Positions 1 to 5,706 are shown, counted from the stretch's first letter. The stretch is DNA of 6,364 nucleotides from Cytophagales bacterium (GCA_022360235.1 JAKSDE010000122.1:1-6364), one strand, 5' to 3'. The notes: generated from the sequence alone by a model not told the origin. Numbers and translations: made by a program.

Positions 1-17
1 AACTCAGAACTCAGAAC
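1..17. repeat. Short tandem repeat of AACTCAG
   Basis: The heptamer AACTCAG occurs twice in tandem at 1-7 and 8-14, and a third partial copy (AAC) follows at 15-17. It lies 12 bases beyond the stop codon of the phosphohexomutase gene. The array may continue to the left of the window, so its full length is unknown. No function is apparent. Confidence 0.55.
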
Positions 18-29
18 CCGATCCTCTCA

Positions 30-1766
30 TCAAGCCATTAACAGCTCATGCTTGAGGCAGGCTAGCTTTTCACGGGCCTGTTGCTGTGCCTTAGGAAGGT
101 TATCAAAGGGTACTTTGACACTAAAATAAAATTTAATCTTGGGCTCTGTACCAGAAGGACGTATGGAAATCATACTTTCATCTTCTGTAATGAATTGCAA
201 AACATCAGAGAGGGGTAGTGCTATTTTGTTCGTTTTGCCCGATAGCAAGTCCTTAGCTTGTCCTTTCCAATAATCTTTGATCATTACTATGCGTTGGTTA
301 TTCAAACTTTTTAGGTCACTTGCGCGATAGCGTTGCATCATCGCTTTAATAGCTTCTGCTCCCTGCTTACCTTGTTGGGTGATTGCATGTATTTGTTCTT
401 GGTAATAACCAAACTTTTGGTAGAGTGTTAGTAAAAATGTGTAGATACTTTTGTCTTGTGTTTTGAGCCAAGCAGCCATTTCAGCAAGCATACAAGCAGT
501 ACTTACCCCATCTTTGTCTCTTACAAAGTCTCCTATCAGATAGCCGTAGCTTTCTTCTGCCCCTAGCAAAAATTTTTTTATCCCCTCGTTTTTTTGGATT
601 ACCGCTGCAATATATTTGAAGCCCGTAAGCGTATTGTAGCAGGGTACCTTAAAATAGGCAGCTATTTTTTCGATTAAAGGGGTGGTAACGATCGTTTTTA
701 CGATGAATTCATTACCTCGGAACTTGCTCTTTGCTGCCCAACTTTGAAGCACATAATAACTGAGTAAAGCACCTGTCTGATGACCATTCAACAATTGCAT
801 GGGCCCATTTTCAGATTTTACAGCAATGCCTACCCTATCTGCGTCAGGGTCGGTACCGATCACCAAGTCGGCCTCAAGCTGCTGAGCTTGCTGCAAGGCC
901 AATTCTAAAGCCTTGGGATCTTCTGGATTAGGAGACAGGACCGTGGGAAAATCGCCATGCGGGGTGGCTTGTTTTTCTACTATAGAGACGTTCTTAAAAC
1001 CTTGATGATAGAGCAGCTTGGGAATGAGTTGAATGCCTGTACCATGTAAGGGTGTGTAGACAATTTTTAAGTCTTTAGTAACACACTGCTTTACATCAAA
1101 AAAATGCTGTGCAAGTACTTGCTGCTTATAAGCGTTTACTACTTCTTCGTCTATGCTGTGAATTTTAGAAGCATCTGATCCTACCTTCACAGCACTTATA
1201 TCTTGCACTTTATTGACTTCTTGTAAGACGTGTTGATCGGCTGGTACTACGAGTTGGGCCCCCTCTTCGCCATAGACTTTGTAGCCATTATATTCTTTAG
1301 GATTGTGCGAAGCTGTAATCATAATGCCTGCCTGACATCGCAGATACCTAACGGCAAAGGAAAGCAAAGGGGTGGGGTATAGGTCATCGAAAATGTAAAC
1401 TTCGATACCGTTAGCAGTTAATATAGCTGCTGCTTTTTGGGCAAAACGTTGGCTATTGTTCCTAGAATCAAAAGCGATCGCTACCTGTAGGAGCTTATCT
1501 TTATAAAGATGATGGAGATAATTGGAGAGTCCTTGGGTAGCTTTAGCGATCGTATAATTATTGATACGATTTGTACCTACGCCCATGATCCCTCGCATAC
1601 CGCCTGTTCCAAAGGCTAAGTCTTTATAAAAAGCATCGATCAAAGCTTCAGGTTGCGCTGCTAACAGCTGCTTCACTTCGTTCCGTGTTTGTTCGTCATA
1701 AGCGTCTGTGAGCCAACTTTGTGCTCTTTGGAGGATGGCAGATGGAATCTTCTCTTGTATAGCCAT
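30..1766 (-). CDS. pgcA: Phosphoglucomutase/phosphomannomutase family phospho-sugar mutase
   Basis: A complete 578-residue cytoplasmic alpha-D-phosphohexomutase. The family interconverts hexose 1-phosphates and 6-phosphates through a phosphoserine enzyme and a bisphosphate intermediate, linking glycolysis to nucleotide-sugar and envelope precursor synthesis. The four family motifs appear in order: substrate-binding FGTGGMRG at residues 52-59; active-site loop TASHNP at 151-156, with catalytic Ser153; metal-binding DPDADR at 306-311 (Asp306, 308, 310); sugar-recognition GAEES at 402-406; and phosphate-binding RPSGTEPK at 536-543. Length and motif spelling fit the roughly 580-residue PgcA/PGM2-like branch rather than the shorter ManB/GlmM enzymes. 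The start is fixed by an in-frame TGA at 1776-1778, 12 bases upstream of the ATG. No good Shine-Dalgarno precedes the start. The family is certain. Glucose versus mannose preference cannot be read from the sequence, so the symbol is by family resemblance. Confidence 0.93.
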   Translation of the reverse strand: MAIQEKIPSAILQRAQSWLTDAYDEQTRNEVKQLLAAQPEALIDAFYKDLAFGTGGMRGIMGVGTNRINNYTIAKATQGLSNYLHHLYKDKLLQVAIAFDSRNNSQRFAQKAAAILTANGIEVYIFDDLYPTPLLSFAVRYLRCQAGIMITASHNPKEYNGYKVYGEEGAQLVVPADQHVLQEVNKVQDISAVKVGSDASKIHSIDEEVVNAYKQQVLAQHFFDVKQCVTKDLKIVYTPLHGTGIQLIPKLLYHQGFKNVSIVEKQATPHGDFPTVLSPNPEDPKALELALQQAQQLEADLVIGTDPDADRVGIAVKSENGPMQLLNGHQTGALLSYYVLQSWAAKSKFRGNEFIVKTIVTTPLIEKIAAYFKVPCYNTLTGFKYIAAVIQKNEGIKKFLLGAEESYGYLIGDFVRDKDGVSTACMLAEMAAWLKTQDKSIYTFLLTLYQKFGYYQEQIHAITQQGKQGAEAIKAMMQRYRASDLKSLNNQRIVMIKDYWKGQAKDLLSGKTNKIALPLSDVLQFITEDESMISIRPSGTEPKIKFYFSVKVPFDNLPKAQQQAREKLACLKHELLMA

Positions 1767-2210
1767 AATAGCTTCTCAATTCGGGGTCTGTAGAAAACAC
1801 GCCTTTTTTTCCAGGTAAAAAATTGCTCACTATACCTCCTTAAGCACCGTATTTGAATATAAGCGGGTAAGCAATGACTGAATGGAAGCCATTCCTACCT
1901 CGTTTTCTACAGCCCTAAGCGTGAAAAATGATCTAAATTTAAACACTTGCCTCGTTTTCTACAGCCTCAACTAGGAAATCGAATACAGCAACCTAGTTTT
2001 GTCATGCAGAATATAAGTAAAAAATGCTTTGACTTGCATTGAGCAAGCGCTAATACTATCAGTCTACTCCTTTAATTTTTTTCCTTAAACTAACCTATTG
2101 ATAATTTTAATATATAATACTAAATAATAAGCAAAAAGAATTGAATTCATATTAAAAAAGTATTTAATTTGTCAAATATTATTATATTTAAACAGTAGTG
2201 TAAAATTATA
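1767..2210. other. Gene-free spacer with IS-end-like repeats and an AT-rich tract
   Basis: I see no convincing gene in these 444 bases. The left part (about 1780-1970) is of ordinary composition and carries three copies of an 11-base repeat, described separately. It also has a small inverted repeat, GAATGG-AAG-CCATTC (1880-1894). A second inverted repeat, AACTAGG (1969-1975) with CCTAGTT (1992-1998), encloses a 16-base loop. From about 2070 to 2210 the sequence becomes extremely AT-rich and probably holds the promoter of the helix-turn-helix gene. TATAAT occurs at 2113-2118 and TTTG at 2168-2171, but neither has a partner at proper spacing, so I do not call a promoter. Confidence 0.6.
1788..1966. 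repeat. Three-copy repeat resembling insertion-sequence ends
   Basis: The 17-mer CCTCGTTTTCTACAGCC is present twice in direct orientation, at 1898-1914 and 1950-1966, identical at every base and 52 bases apart. The core gttttctacag (1902-1912, 1954-1964) recurs in inverted orientation as ctgtagaaaac at 1788-1798. Outside the inverted pair the similarity continues weakly: ggggt before ctgtag on the left, against the complement of cagccc on the right. Inverted copies starting GGG-CTGT-AAAAC resemble the terminal inverted repeats of many small insertion sequences. No transposase is present, so this could be an eroded IS, a MITE-like element of about 125 bases (1788-1912), or a host intergenic repeat. 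The copies are seen directly; the mobile-element reading is inference. Confidence 0.5.
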
Positions 2211-2219
2211 GTGTATCCT

Positions 2220-2558
2220 ATGAAAAAAAATAACAAAATTTTCTTTAAGCACTTAGGCAAGCAATATGAAAAAGAAGCTACCTCTCCAAGAAAAAAAATT
2301 AAAAAAGCGCTTCATGAACTCAAACTAGGAATGATGCTTCGACAAGCTAGAAAAGAAGCTAATATAACTCAACAAGAGGTTGCTCAAAGGGCTAATACTA
2401 AACGAAGTTATATATCAAGAATAGAACGTGATTGCAGCGACATGAGATTATCAACGTTAATTAGAGTCATAGAAAAAGGATTAAACGGAAAATTAATTCT
2501 AGAGATATTAGTTTTTAAAGAACAACCTAATTATCCTACGAGAGATATAGAAAAGTGA
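2220..2558 (+). CDS. XRE-family helix-turn-helix protein, HigA-like antitoxin (probably orphan)
   Basis: A 112-residue basic protein when started at ATG 2220. A GTG at 2211 lies in frame three codons earlier, but the ATG is the more ordinary start. Residues 1-34 are very lysine-rich. A Cro/CI-type helix-turn-helix follows: scaffold helix near 36-48 (GMMLRQARKEA), second helix TQQEVAQR near 50-57, and recognition helix KRSYISRIERD near 61-71. The adjoining DMRLSTLIRVIE segment (74-85) and GLNGKL with a short beta-like tail are typical of HigA-type antitoxins and related regulators, which bind their own operator and neutralise a RelE/HigB-like toxin. No intact toxin gene lies on either side, so it may be an orphan antitoxin or a plain transcriptional repressor. 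The gene is visibly more AT-rich than the phosphomutase and recG, which may indicate different ancestry. It ends about 200 bases before the DnaA-box cluster. Confidence 0.8.
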   Translation: MKKNNKIFFKHLGKQYEKEATSPRKKIKKALHELKLGMMLRQARKEANITQQEVAQRANTKRSYISRIERDCSDMRLSTLIRVIEKGLNGKLILEILVFKEQPNYPTRDIEK

Positions 2559-2599
2559 GGTAGAAGCAACTTCGACCAACCATAAAATCATTATACATT

Positions 2600-2642
2600 T
2601 ACCTGAGAATTTGCCCTATCCCTTCGGGACCGTTCTCAGGTA
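2600..2642. repeat. Hairpin with 10-bp perfect stem and inner UUCG-type hairpin
   Basis: TACCTGAGAA (2600-2609) pairs perfectly with TTCTCAGGTA (2633-2642). Inside the loop CC-TTCG-GG (2621-2628) can form a small tetraloop hairpin, so the structure is nested. It starts 42 bases after the stop codon of the helix-turn-helix gene and could terminate that transcript. However, no T-run follows the stem on either strand, so it is not a classical intrinsic terminator. A structured RNA or palindromic repeat remains possible. Confidence 0.55.
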
Positions 2643-2661
2643 TACGTTGCAAGGAAGTGTG

Positions 2662-2698
2662 GCCCATAGCCTATACATTTGGTATTAGCACTATGGGC
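2662..2698. repeat. Second hairpin, GCCCATAG/CTATGGGC
   Basis: GCCCATAG (2662-2669) is the exact inverse complement of CTATGGGC (2691-2698), with a 21-base loop. The loop can form a small inner stem, ATAC (2673-2676) with GTAT (2682-2685). A few G-U or A-T pairs can extend the outer stem. It follows the first hairpin by about 20 bases. No T-run follows. The purpose is unknown; the pairing itself is unambiguous. Confidence 0.5.
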
Positions 2699-2894
2699 TA
2701 TGAGGACTTCTATTACTGCAGATAGATGATTTTTAAGCATGATTGTAAGGGCTCACTGGTGTTGATAACCTTGTAGATAACCTGCTTTCATTAGTCTAAA
2801 TCTTGTGGAAAAAAGTGAATAATTTACCTTAACAGGTGTATTCGTATAAAGTCTGTGGAAAACTAACTATCTATCAACATTCTTTTCTACCTAC

Positions 2895-2903
2895 TTATTC
2901 ACA
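2895..2903 (+). promoter_or_regulatory. DnaA box TTATTCACA
   Basis: Exact match to the TTATNCACA consensus on the plus strand. It is the leftmost exact box of the cluster, with five near-matches, all on the minus strand, to its left between 2760 and 2862. Confidence 0.65.
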
Positions 2904-2941
2904 CTAAGTTAAACAAAAAAGAAAAGCCATTCAAATATTTG

Positions 2942-2950
2942 TTATCCACA
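2942..2950 (+). promoter_or_regulatory. DnaA box TTATCCACA
   Basis: Identical to the high-affinity box sequence known from Escherichia coli (R1 type), on the plus strand. It faces the exact minus-strand box at 2998-3006 across 47 bases, giving a convergent pair. The octamer acatgtat overlapping its right end recurs at 3021-3028. Confidence 0.72.
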
Positions 2951-2997
2951 TGTATCGATTAAGTAGCTGATAATCAATTAGTTAGTTGTTTATAACT

Positions 2998-3006
2998 TGT
3001 GGATAA
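2998..3006 (-). promoter_or_regulatory. DnaA box TGTGGATAA (inverse of TTATCCACA)
   Basis: An exact high-affinity box on the minus strand, almost adjoining a one-mismatch site TGTTTATAA at 2987-2995 in the same orientation. The two may act as a pair. AT-rich DNA follows on the right. Confidence 0.72.
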
Positions 3007-3084
3007 CTTAAAAATTATTTACATGTATTTCACAAATCATTTATCCAAATAATTTCAGTATTTTTTTTCCACCAATCCACACCC

Positions 3085-3132
3085 TAATAACAGTAATAAG
3101 TTTTAATTAATTAATTTTACTTTTATTAATAG
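3085..3132. other. AT-rich tract, candidate DNA unwinding element
   Basis: Forty-three of 48 bases are A or T, including the self-complementary run TTAATTAATTAA at 3103-3114. The tract lies between the DnaA box at 2998-3006 and the one at 3145-3153. Easily melted DNA beside DnaA boxes is the usual site of origin opening, so this is the best unwinding candidate in the cluster. Other AT-rich stretches, for example around 3007-3030, could also serve. Confidence 0.45.
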
Positions 3133-3144
3133 TGTTCGTATTGA

Positions 3145-3153
3145 TGTGGATAA
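3145..3153 (-). promoter_or_regulatory. DnaA box overlapping the recG promoter region
   Basis: Exact TGTGGATAA, ending 21 bases before the recG start codon. Its last three bases are both the in-frame TAA that closes the recG frame upstream and the first bases of the TAACTTTG promoter-like element (3151-3158). Binding of DnaA here would probably interfere with a polymerase using that element. Confidence 0.65.
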
Positions 3154-3158
3154 CTTTG
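3151..3158 (+). promoter_or_regulatory. Candidate Bacteroidota -7 element for recG
   Basis: TAACTTTG matches the Bacteroidota -7 consensus TAnnTTTG at every fixed position. It lies 16 bases before the recG ATG, so transcription would start only some ten bases before the gene and give a very short leader. No TTTG (-33 element) is found 19-20 bases upstream, which weakens the call. The match could be chance in AT-rich DNA. Confidence 0.35.
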
Positions 3159-3174
3159 TCTTCTAAAGTTTAGG

Positions 3175-5268
3175 ATGGCTTCTTTCTTTCATACAGAGAT
3201 TCAATATTTGCCAGGGGTCGGACAACGAAAAGCTGAATTACTTCAAAAAGAGTTAGAGATTTTTACTTTCGGAGATTTAGTGCAACATTATCCTTTCCGG
3301 TATGAGGATTATACGCAGTTTTTGAAGATTGAAGAGGTCCACGAAGACATGCTGCATGTGCAGTTAAAAGGCGTCATTCGCCGTATAGAAATGTCAGGTT
3401 CGGAAAAGAAGCGGCGGCTAATAGCCTACTTCAAAGATGAAACAGGGGAGGTAGCACTCATTTGGTTTAAAGGGCTGTCATGGTTTCTTAAAACACTCAA
3501 ACCAGGAGGAGCCTATGTGATTTATGGTAAACCTACTACGTATGGCAACAAAATTAACTTTGTACATCCTGAAATAGATGTGCTTACCTCTGCTCATGAA
3601 AAGCGCCGTTACCTACAACCTGTTTATTCGACGACTGAAAAACTCAAAGAAGCCTTTTTAGATAGTAAAGTACTTGCAAGATTACAGAAAAAGTTACTGC
3701 AAGAAGCGACAGGTTATATTCAAGAGACACTTCCTACGTATTTAATGGATTGTTATAAACTTATTAGCAAAAAAGAGGCGCTTTTTAGTATTCATTTTCC
3801 TGCCAACAGGGAGATTCTTCAAAAAGCTAGCTTTCGACTGAAATTTGAAGAGTTGTTTTACATACAACTACAACTGTTGAGCCTTCGACAGATGCGCATT
3901 GAAAGACTACAAGGAAAAGACTTTCAAGATGCAAGCTTGCTAAAGCATTTTTATGATACCCATCTGCCCTTTGAATTAACAGGGGCACAAAAAAACGTTA
4001 TTAAAGAAATTTATAGAGATTTACGATCAGGGACACAGATGCATCGTCTTTTACAAGGCGATGTAGGAAGTGGTAAGACTATGGTAGCTTTCTTAAGCAT
4101 GCTAATCGTTGTTGAAGGGGGTGCCCAAGCGGCTATGATGGTACCTACCGAACTATTAGCCGAACAGCATTATAGGGATTTGAAAAAATTTGCCGATCAA
4201 CTTGCTATCAGCATAGCCTTGTTAGTAGGTGCTACAAAAAAAAGAGAACGTACCAAGATAAAAGCTGCCTTAGAAACAGGTGAATTAAAAATTCTACTAG
4301 GTACCCATGCTCTTATCGAAGACAATGTACAATTTCACAATCTAGGTTTAGCAGTGATTGATGAACAGCACCGCTTTGGGGTGATGCAGAGAGCCAAGCT
4401 CTGGCAAAAAAATCAGGCTTATCCACCCCATATCTTGGTGATGACTGCTACGCCTATTCCGCGTACTTTAGCGATGACACTCTATGGTGACTTAGATAGC
4501 TCTGTGATCGACGAAATGCCTCCTGGGAGAAAGCCTATTCAGACACGTCATTATTATGACGCACATCGGCTTAAAGTCTTTCACTTCTTGAAGAAGCAAG
4601 TTGAAATGGGACGACAAGTGTACATCGTCTATCCCCTCATCGAAGAGTCGGCAAAAATGGATTATAAAGATTTGATGGATGGCTATGAAAGTATTTGTCG
4701 TGCTTTTCCAGCATATCCCATCAGCATTGTACATGGCAAAATGAAACCCGCTGATAGAGACTATGAGATGCAACGCTTTATCAAAGGAGAGACCAAGATA
4801 ATGGTTGCCACTACGGTCATTGAAGTAGGTGTCAATATACCCAATGCTACTGTTATGGTTATTGAAAATGCCGAGCGCTTTGGTTTAGCACAGTTACACC
4901 AGTTACGCGGTAGAGTAGGCAGGGGGGACCATCAGTCTTACTGTATACTCATGACCGGTTACAAGTTGAGTAAAGAAAGTAAAGCGCGTATTGCAACCAT
5001 GGTGCGCACCAATAATGGCTTCGAGATTGCCGATGTAGACCTTCAACTCCGAGGGCCTGGAAATTTAATGGGAGTACAACAGAGTGGCTTATTAGCGTTG
5101 AAAATCGCCAACTTAGGACAAGATGAGAAAATTCTACAAGTTGCTAGAGAAGCAGCGAAGCACGTTATAAAAGAAGATCCAACCCTCACTGCTCCTAAAC
5201 ATGCTAATATTAAAGCACACATCGCGTCAATCAATGAAAATGATACGAACTGGAGTAGGATTAGTTAA
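3175..5268 (+). CDS. recG: ATP-dependent DNA helicase RecG
   Basis: A complete 697-residue RecG, the usual length for the family. RecG is a cytoplasmic superfamily 2 double-strand DNA translocase that regresses stalled replication forks and branch-migrates Holliday junctions and R- or D-loops. The N-terminal region opens with LPGVG (12-16), followed by the OB-fold wedge domain at about 60-150. Helicase motifs appear in order: LTGAQ (268-272); Walker A GDVGSGKT (295-302, Lys301); DEQH box (396-399), the usual RecG form of motif II; TATPIPRT (424-431); GVNIPNATV (552-560); and motif VI QLHQLRGRVGRG (573-584). The C-terminal segment near 616-638, including DLQLRGPG, matches the translocation (TRG) motif region. 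The ATG is the first after an in-frame TAA at 3151-3153, with no usable Shine-Dalgarno. The gene stands alone, directly beside the DnaA-box cluster. Every key residue is present, so it should be active. Confidence 0.97.
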   Translation: MASFFHTEIQYLPGVGQRKAELLQKELEIFTFGDLVQHYPFRYEDYTQFLKIEEVHEDMLHVQLKGVIRRIEMSGSEKKRRLIAYFKDETGEVALIWFKGLSWFLKTLKPGGAYVIYGKPTTYGNKINFVHPEIDVLTSAHEKRRYLQPVYSTTEKLKEAFLDSKVLARLQKKLLQEATGYIQETLPTYLMDCYKLISKKEALFSIHFPANREILQKASFRLKFEELFYIQLQLLSLRQMRIERLQGKDFQDASLLKHFYDTHLPFELTGAQKNVIKEIYRDLRSGTQMHRLLQGDVGSGKTMVAFLSMLIVVEGGAQAAMMVPTELLAEQHYRDLKKFADQLAISIALLVGATKKRERTKIKAALETGELKILLGTHALIEDNVQFHNLGLAVIDEQHRFGVMQRAKLWQKNQAYPPHILVMTATPIPRTLAMTLYGDLDSSVIDEMPPGRKPIQTRHYYDAHRLKVFHFLKKQVEMGRQVYIVYPLIEESAKMDYKDLMDGYESICRAFPAYPISIVHGKMKPADRDYEMQRFIKGETKIMVATTVIEVGVNIPNATVMVIENAERFGLAQLHQLRGRVGRGDHQSYCILMTGYKLSKESKARIATMVRTNNGFEIADVDLQLRGPGNLMGVQQSGLLALKIANLGQDEKILQVAREAAKHVIKEDPTLTAPKHANIKAHIASINENDTNWSRIS

Positions 5269-5305
5269 AGGCTTTCATTCTCCCCCTATCCTACCTCTCC
5301 CTTCT

Positions 5306-5564
5306 GCACTCCTTAGGATTTGCGACTAGCAGCGCTATGCTCGGGTGTAGCTGTCAGGTTAAGGGGTGGCTATAAAATTAGAAGCACTCCCACTAACAGC
5401 CTCCTATTGGCCATACCAGTGCGTATCCGCTGGTTTCGCAGACCCTGACGATATTTTAATCGAAAGCTTCACGTTAGTAATCATCTTACTCTTTGCCTCC
5501 ATGGTAGTCACCCACAGCACTCCTTGGGCTCCCCTCCCCTTTCTTACTTAAGAGAGCGCTATGC
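5306..5564. repeat. Two pairs of short direct repeats in the spacer after recG
   Basis: The 10-mer AGCGCTATGC occurs at 5331-5340 and 5555-5564. The 9-mer GCACTCCTT occurs at 5306-5314 and 5517-5525. The pairs are in the same order but with unequal gaps (16 and 29 bases), which suits an old, eroded duplication. Alternatively, the 10-mers could be target-site duplications flanking a 214-base insertion (5341-5554). No terminal inverted repeats or transposase were seen. Confidence 0.4.
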
Positions 5565-5592
5565 AACTTTTTAAAAATTTTTTAGGAAATTT

Positions 5593-5624
5593 TTTGTTTT
5601 TTTATAAATCTCTCTTTAACTTAG
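5593..5624 (+). promoter_or_regulatory. Candidate Bacteroidota-type promoter for the lipoprotein gene
   Basis: TTTG at 5593-5596 and TAACTTAG at 5617-5624 are separated by 20 bases. They match the Bacteroidota -33/-7 pattern (TTTG, then TAnnTTTG) with one mismatch in the -7 element. Initiation near 5630 would give a leader of about 75 bases that begins within the inverted repeat at 5626-5643. The region is AT-rich, so a chance match is possible. Confidence 0.38.
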
Positions 5625-5625
5625 C

Positions 5626-5643
5626 TCAGTAAAACTTTACTGA
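5626..5643. promoter_or_regulatory. Inverted repeat (operator-like) before the lipoprotein gene
   Basis: TCAGTAAA (5626-5633) and TTTACTGA (5636-5643) are exact inverse complements separated by two bases. The arms are too close to form a full hairpin without opening the central pairs. Just downstream of the candidate -7 element, it is well placed as a repressor or activator site. It could also be a small stem at the 5' end of the transcript. Confidence 0.35.
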
Positions 5644-5706
5644 AAAATAGTTTATAACCATTAAGTGTCAATAAAATTTAATCAAAAACCTAAAAAGTAT
5701 AAAATA

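Larger units (their letters stand above)
2559..2759. other. Gene-free stretch with two consecutive hairpins
   Basis: No open reading frame of substance is visible between the helix-turn-helix gene and the DnaA-box cluster. The stretch is less AT-rich than its surroundings and holds two well-formed inverted repeats (2600-2642 and 2662-2698), annotated separately. The 9-mer tatacattt occurs twice, 80 bases apart: at 2592-2600, just before the first stem, and at 2672-2680, inside the second loop. The arrangement could be a transcription end region, a small structured RNA, or a short palindromic repeat. The sequence alone does not decide. Confidence 0.5.
2760..3153. other. Candidate chromosomal replication origin (oriC) with a DnaA-box cluster
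   Basis: In 394 bases there are four exact matches to the DnaA-box consensus TTATNCACA: plus strand at 2895-2903 and 2942-2950, minus strand at 2998-3006 and 3145-3153. Seven or more sites differ by one base: 2760-2768, 2772-2780, 2804-2812, 2814-2822, 2854-2862, 2987-2995 and 3041-3049. Such density is far above chance for a 9-mer, even in AT-rich DNA. The cluster lies in gene-free DNA beside a 48-base tract with only five G or C. The large genes on each side point away from it. DnaA-ATP binding to such arrays opens an AT-rich element and loads the helicase. Origins away from dnaA are known in bacteria, so the absence of dnaA here is not contrary evidence. A DnaA-titrating or regulatory cluster is the main alternative. 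Confidence 0.72.
5269..5706. other. Gene-free spacer of unclear origin after recG
   Basis: No recognisable gene lies in these 438 bases. Positions 5272-5305 are strongly pyrimidine-biased on the plus strand. The middle (about 5310-5550) is richer in G+C than normal spacers here. It contains a 61-codon GTG-started frame (5366-5551) with one hydrophobic stretch (TLVIILLFASMVV), but there is no ribosome-binding signal or family resemblance, so I do not call it a gene. From about 5565 to 5706 the sequence becomes AT-rich and carries a promoter-like element and an inverted repeat before the lipoprotein gene. No intrinsic terminator for recG is apparent. Confidence 0.55.

Noticed and set aside
2131..2208. 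Remnant of a HigB-like toxin upstream of the antitoxin
   Set aside because: Only a dozen residues look suggestive and two stop codons directly precede them. This is too weak to annotate as a pseudogene.
2211..2219. GTG start for the helix-turn-helix gene
   Set aside because: It would add only three residues. The ATG at 2220 begins a typical MKKNN start and no signal favours the GTG.
2600..2642. Intrinsic terminator for the helix-turn-helix gene
   Set aside because: The stem is good, but no T-run follows it, so I list it as a hairpin only.
4492..4773. 93-codon open frame on the minus strand
   Set aside because: It lies wholly inside recG, opposite conserved helicase sequence, and has no family resemblance: a shadow frame.
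5043..5234. 63-codon open frame on the minus strand
   Set aside because: It is antisense to the conserved C-terminal region of recG and shows no independent sign of coding.
5366..5551. 61-codon GTG-started frame with a hydrophobic stretch
   Set aside because: There is no ribosome-binding signal, no recognisable homology, and it lies in a repeat-bounded spacer. It is kept only as part of the spacer description.
5269..5706. Structured RNA gene such as RNase P RNA, tmRNA or a tRNA
   Set aside because: I found no conserved core of any of these on either strand, and no cloverleaf.
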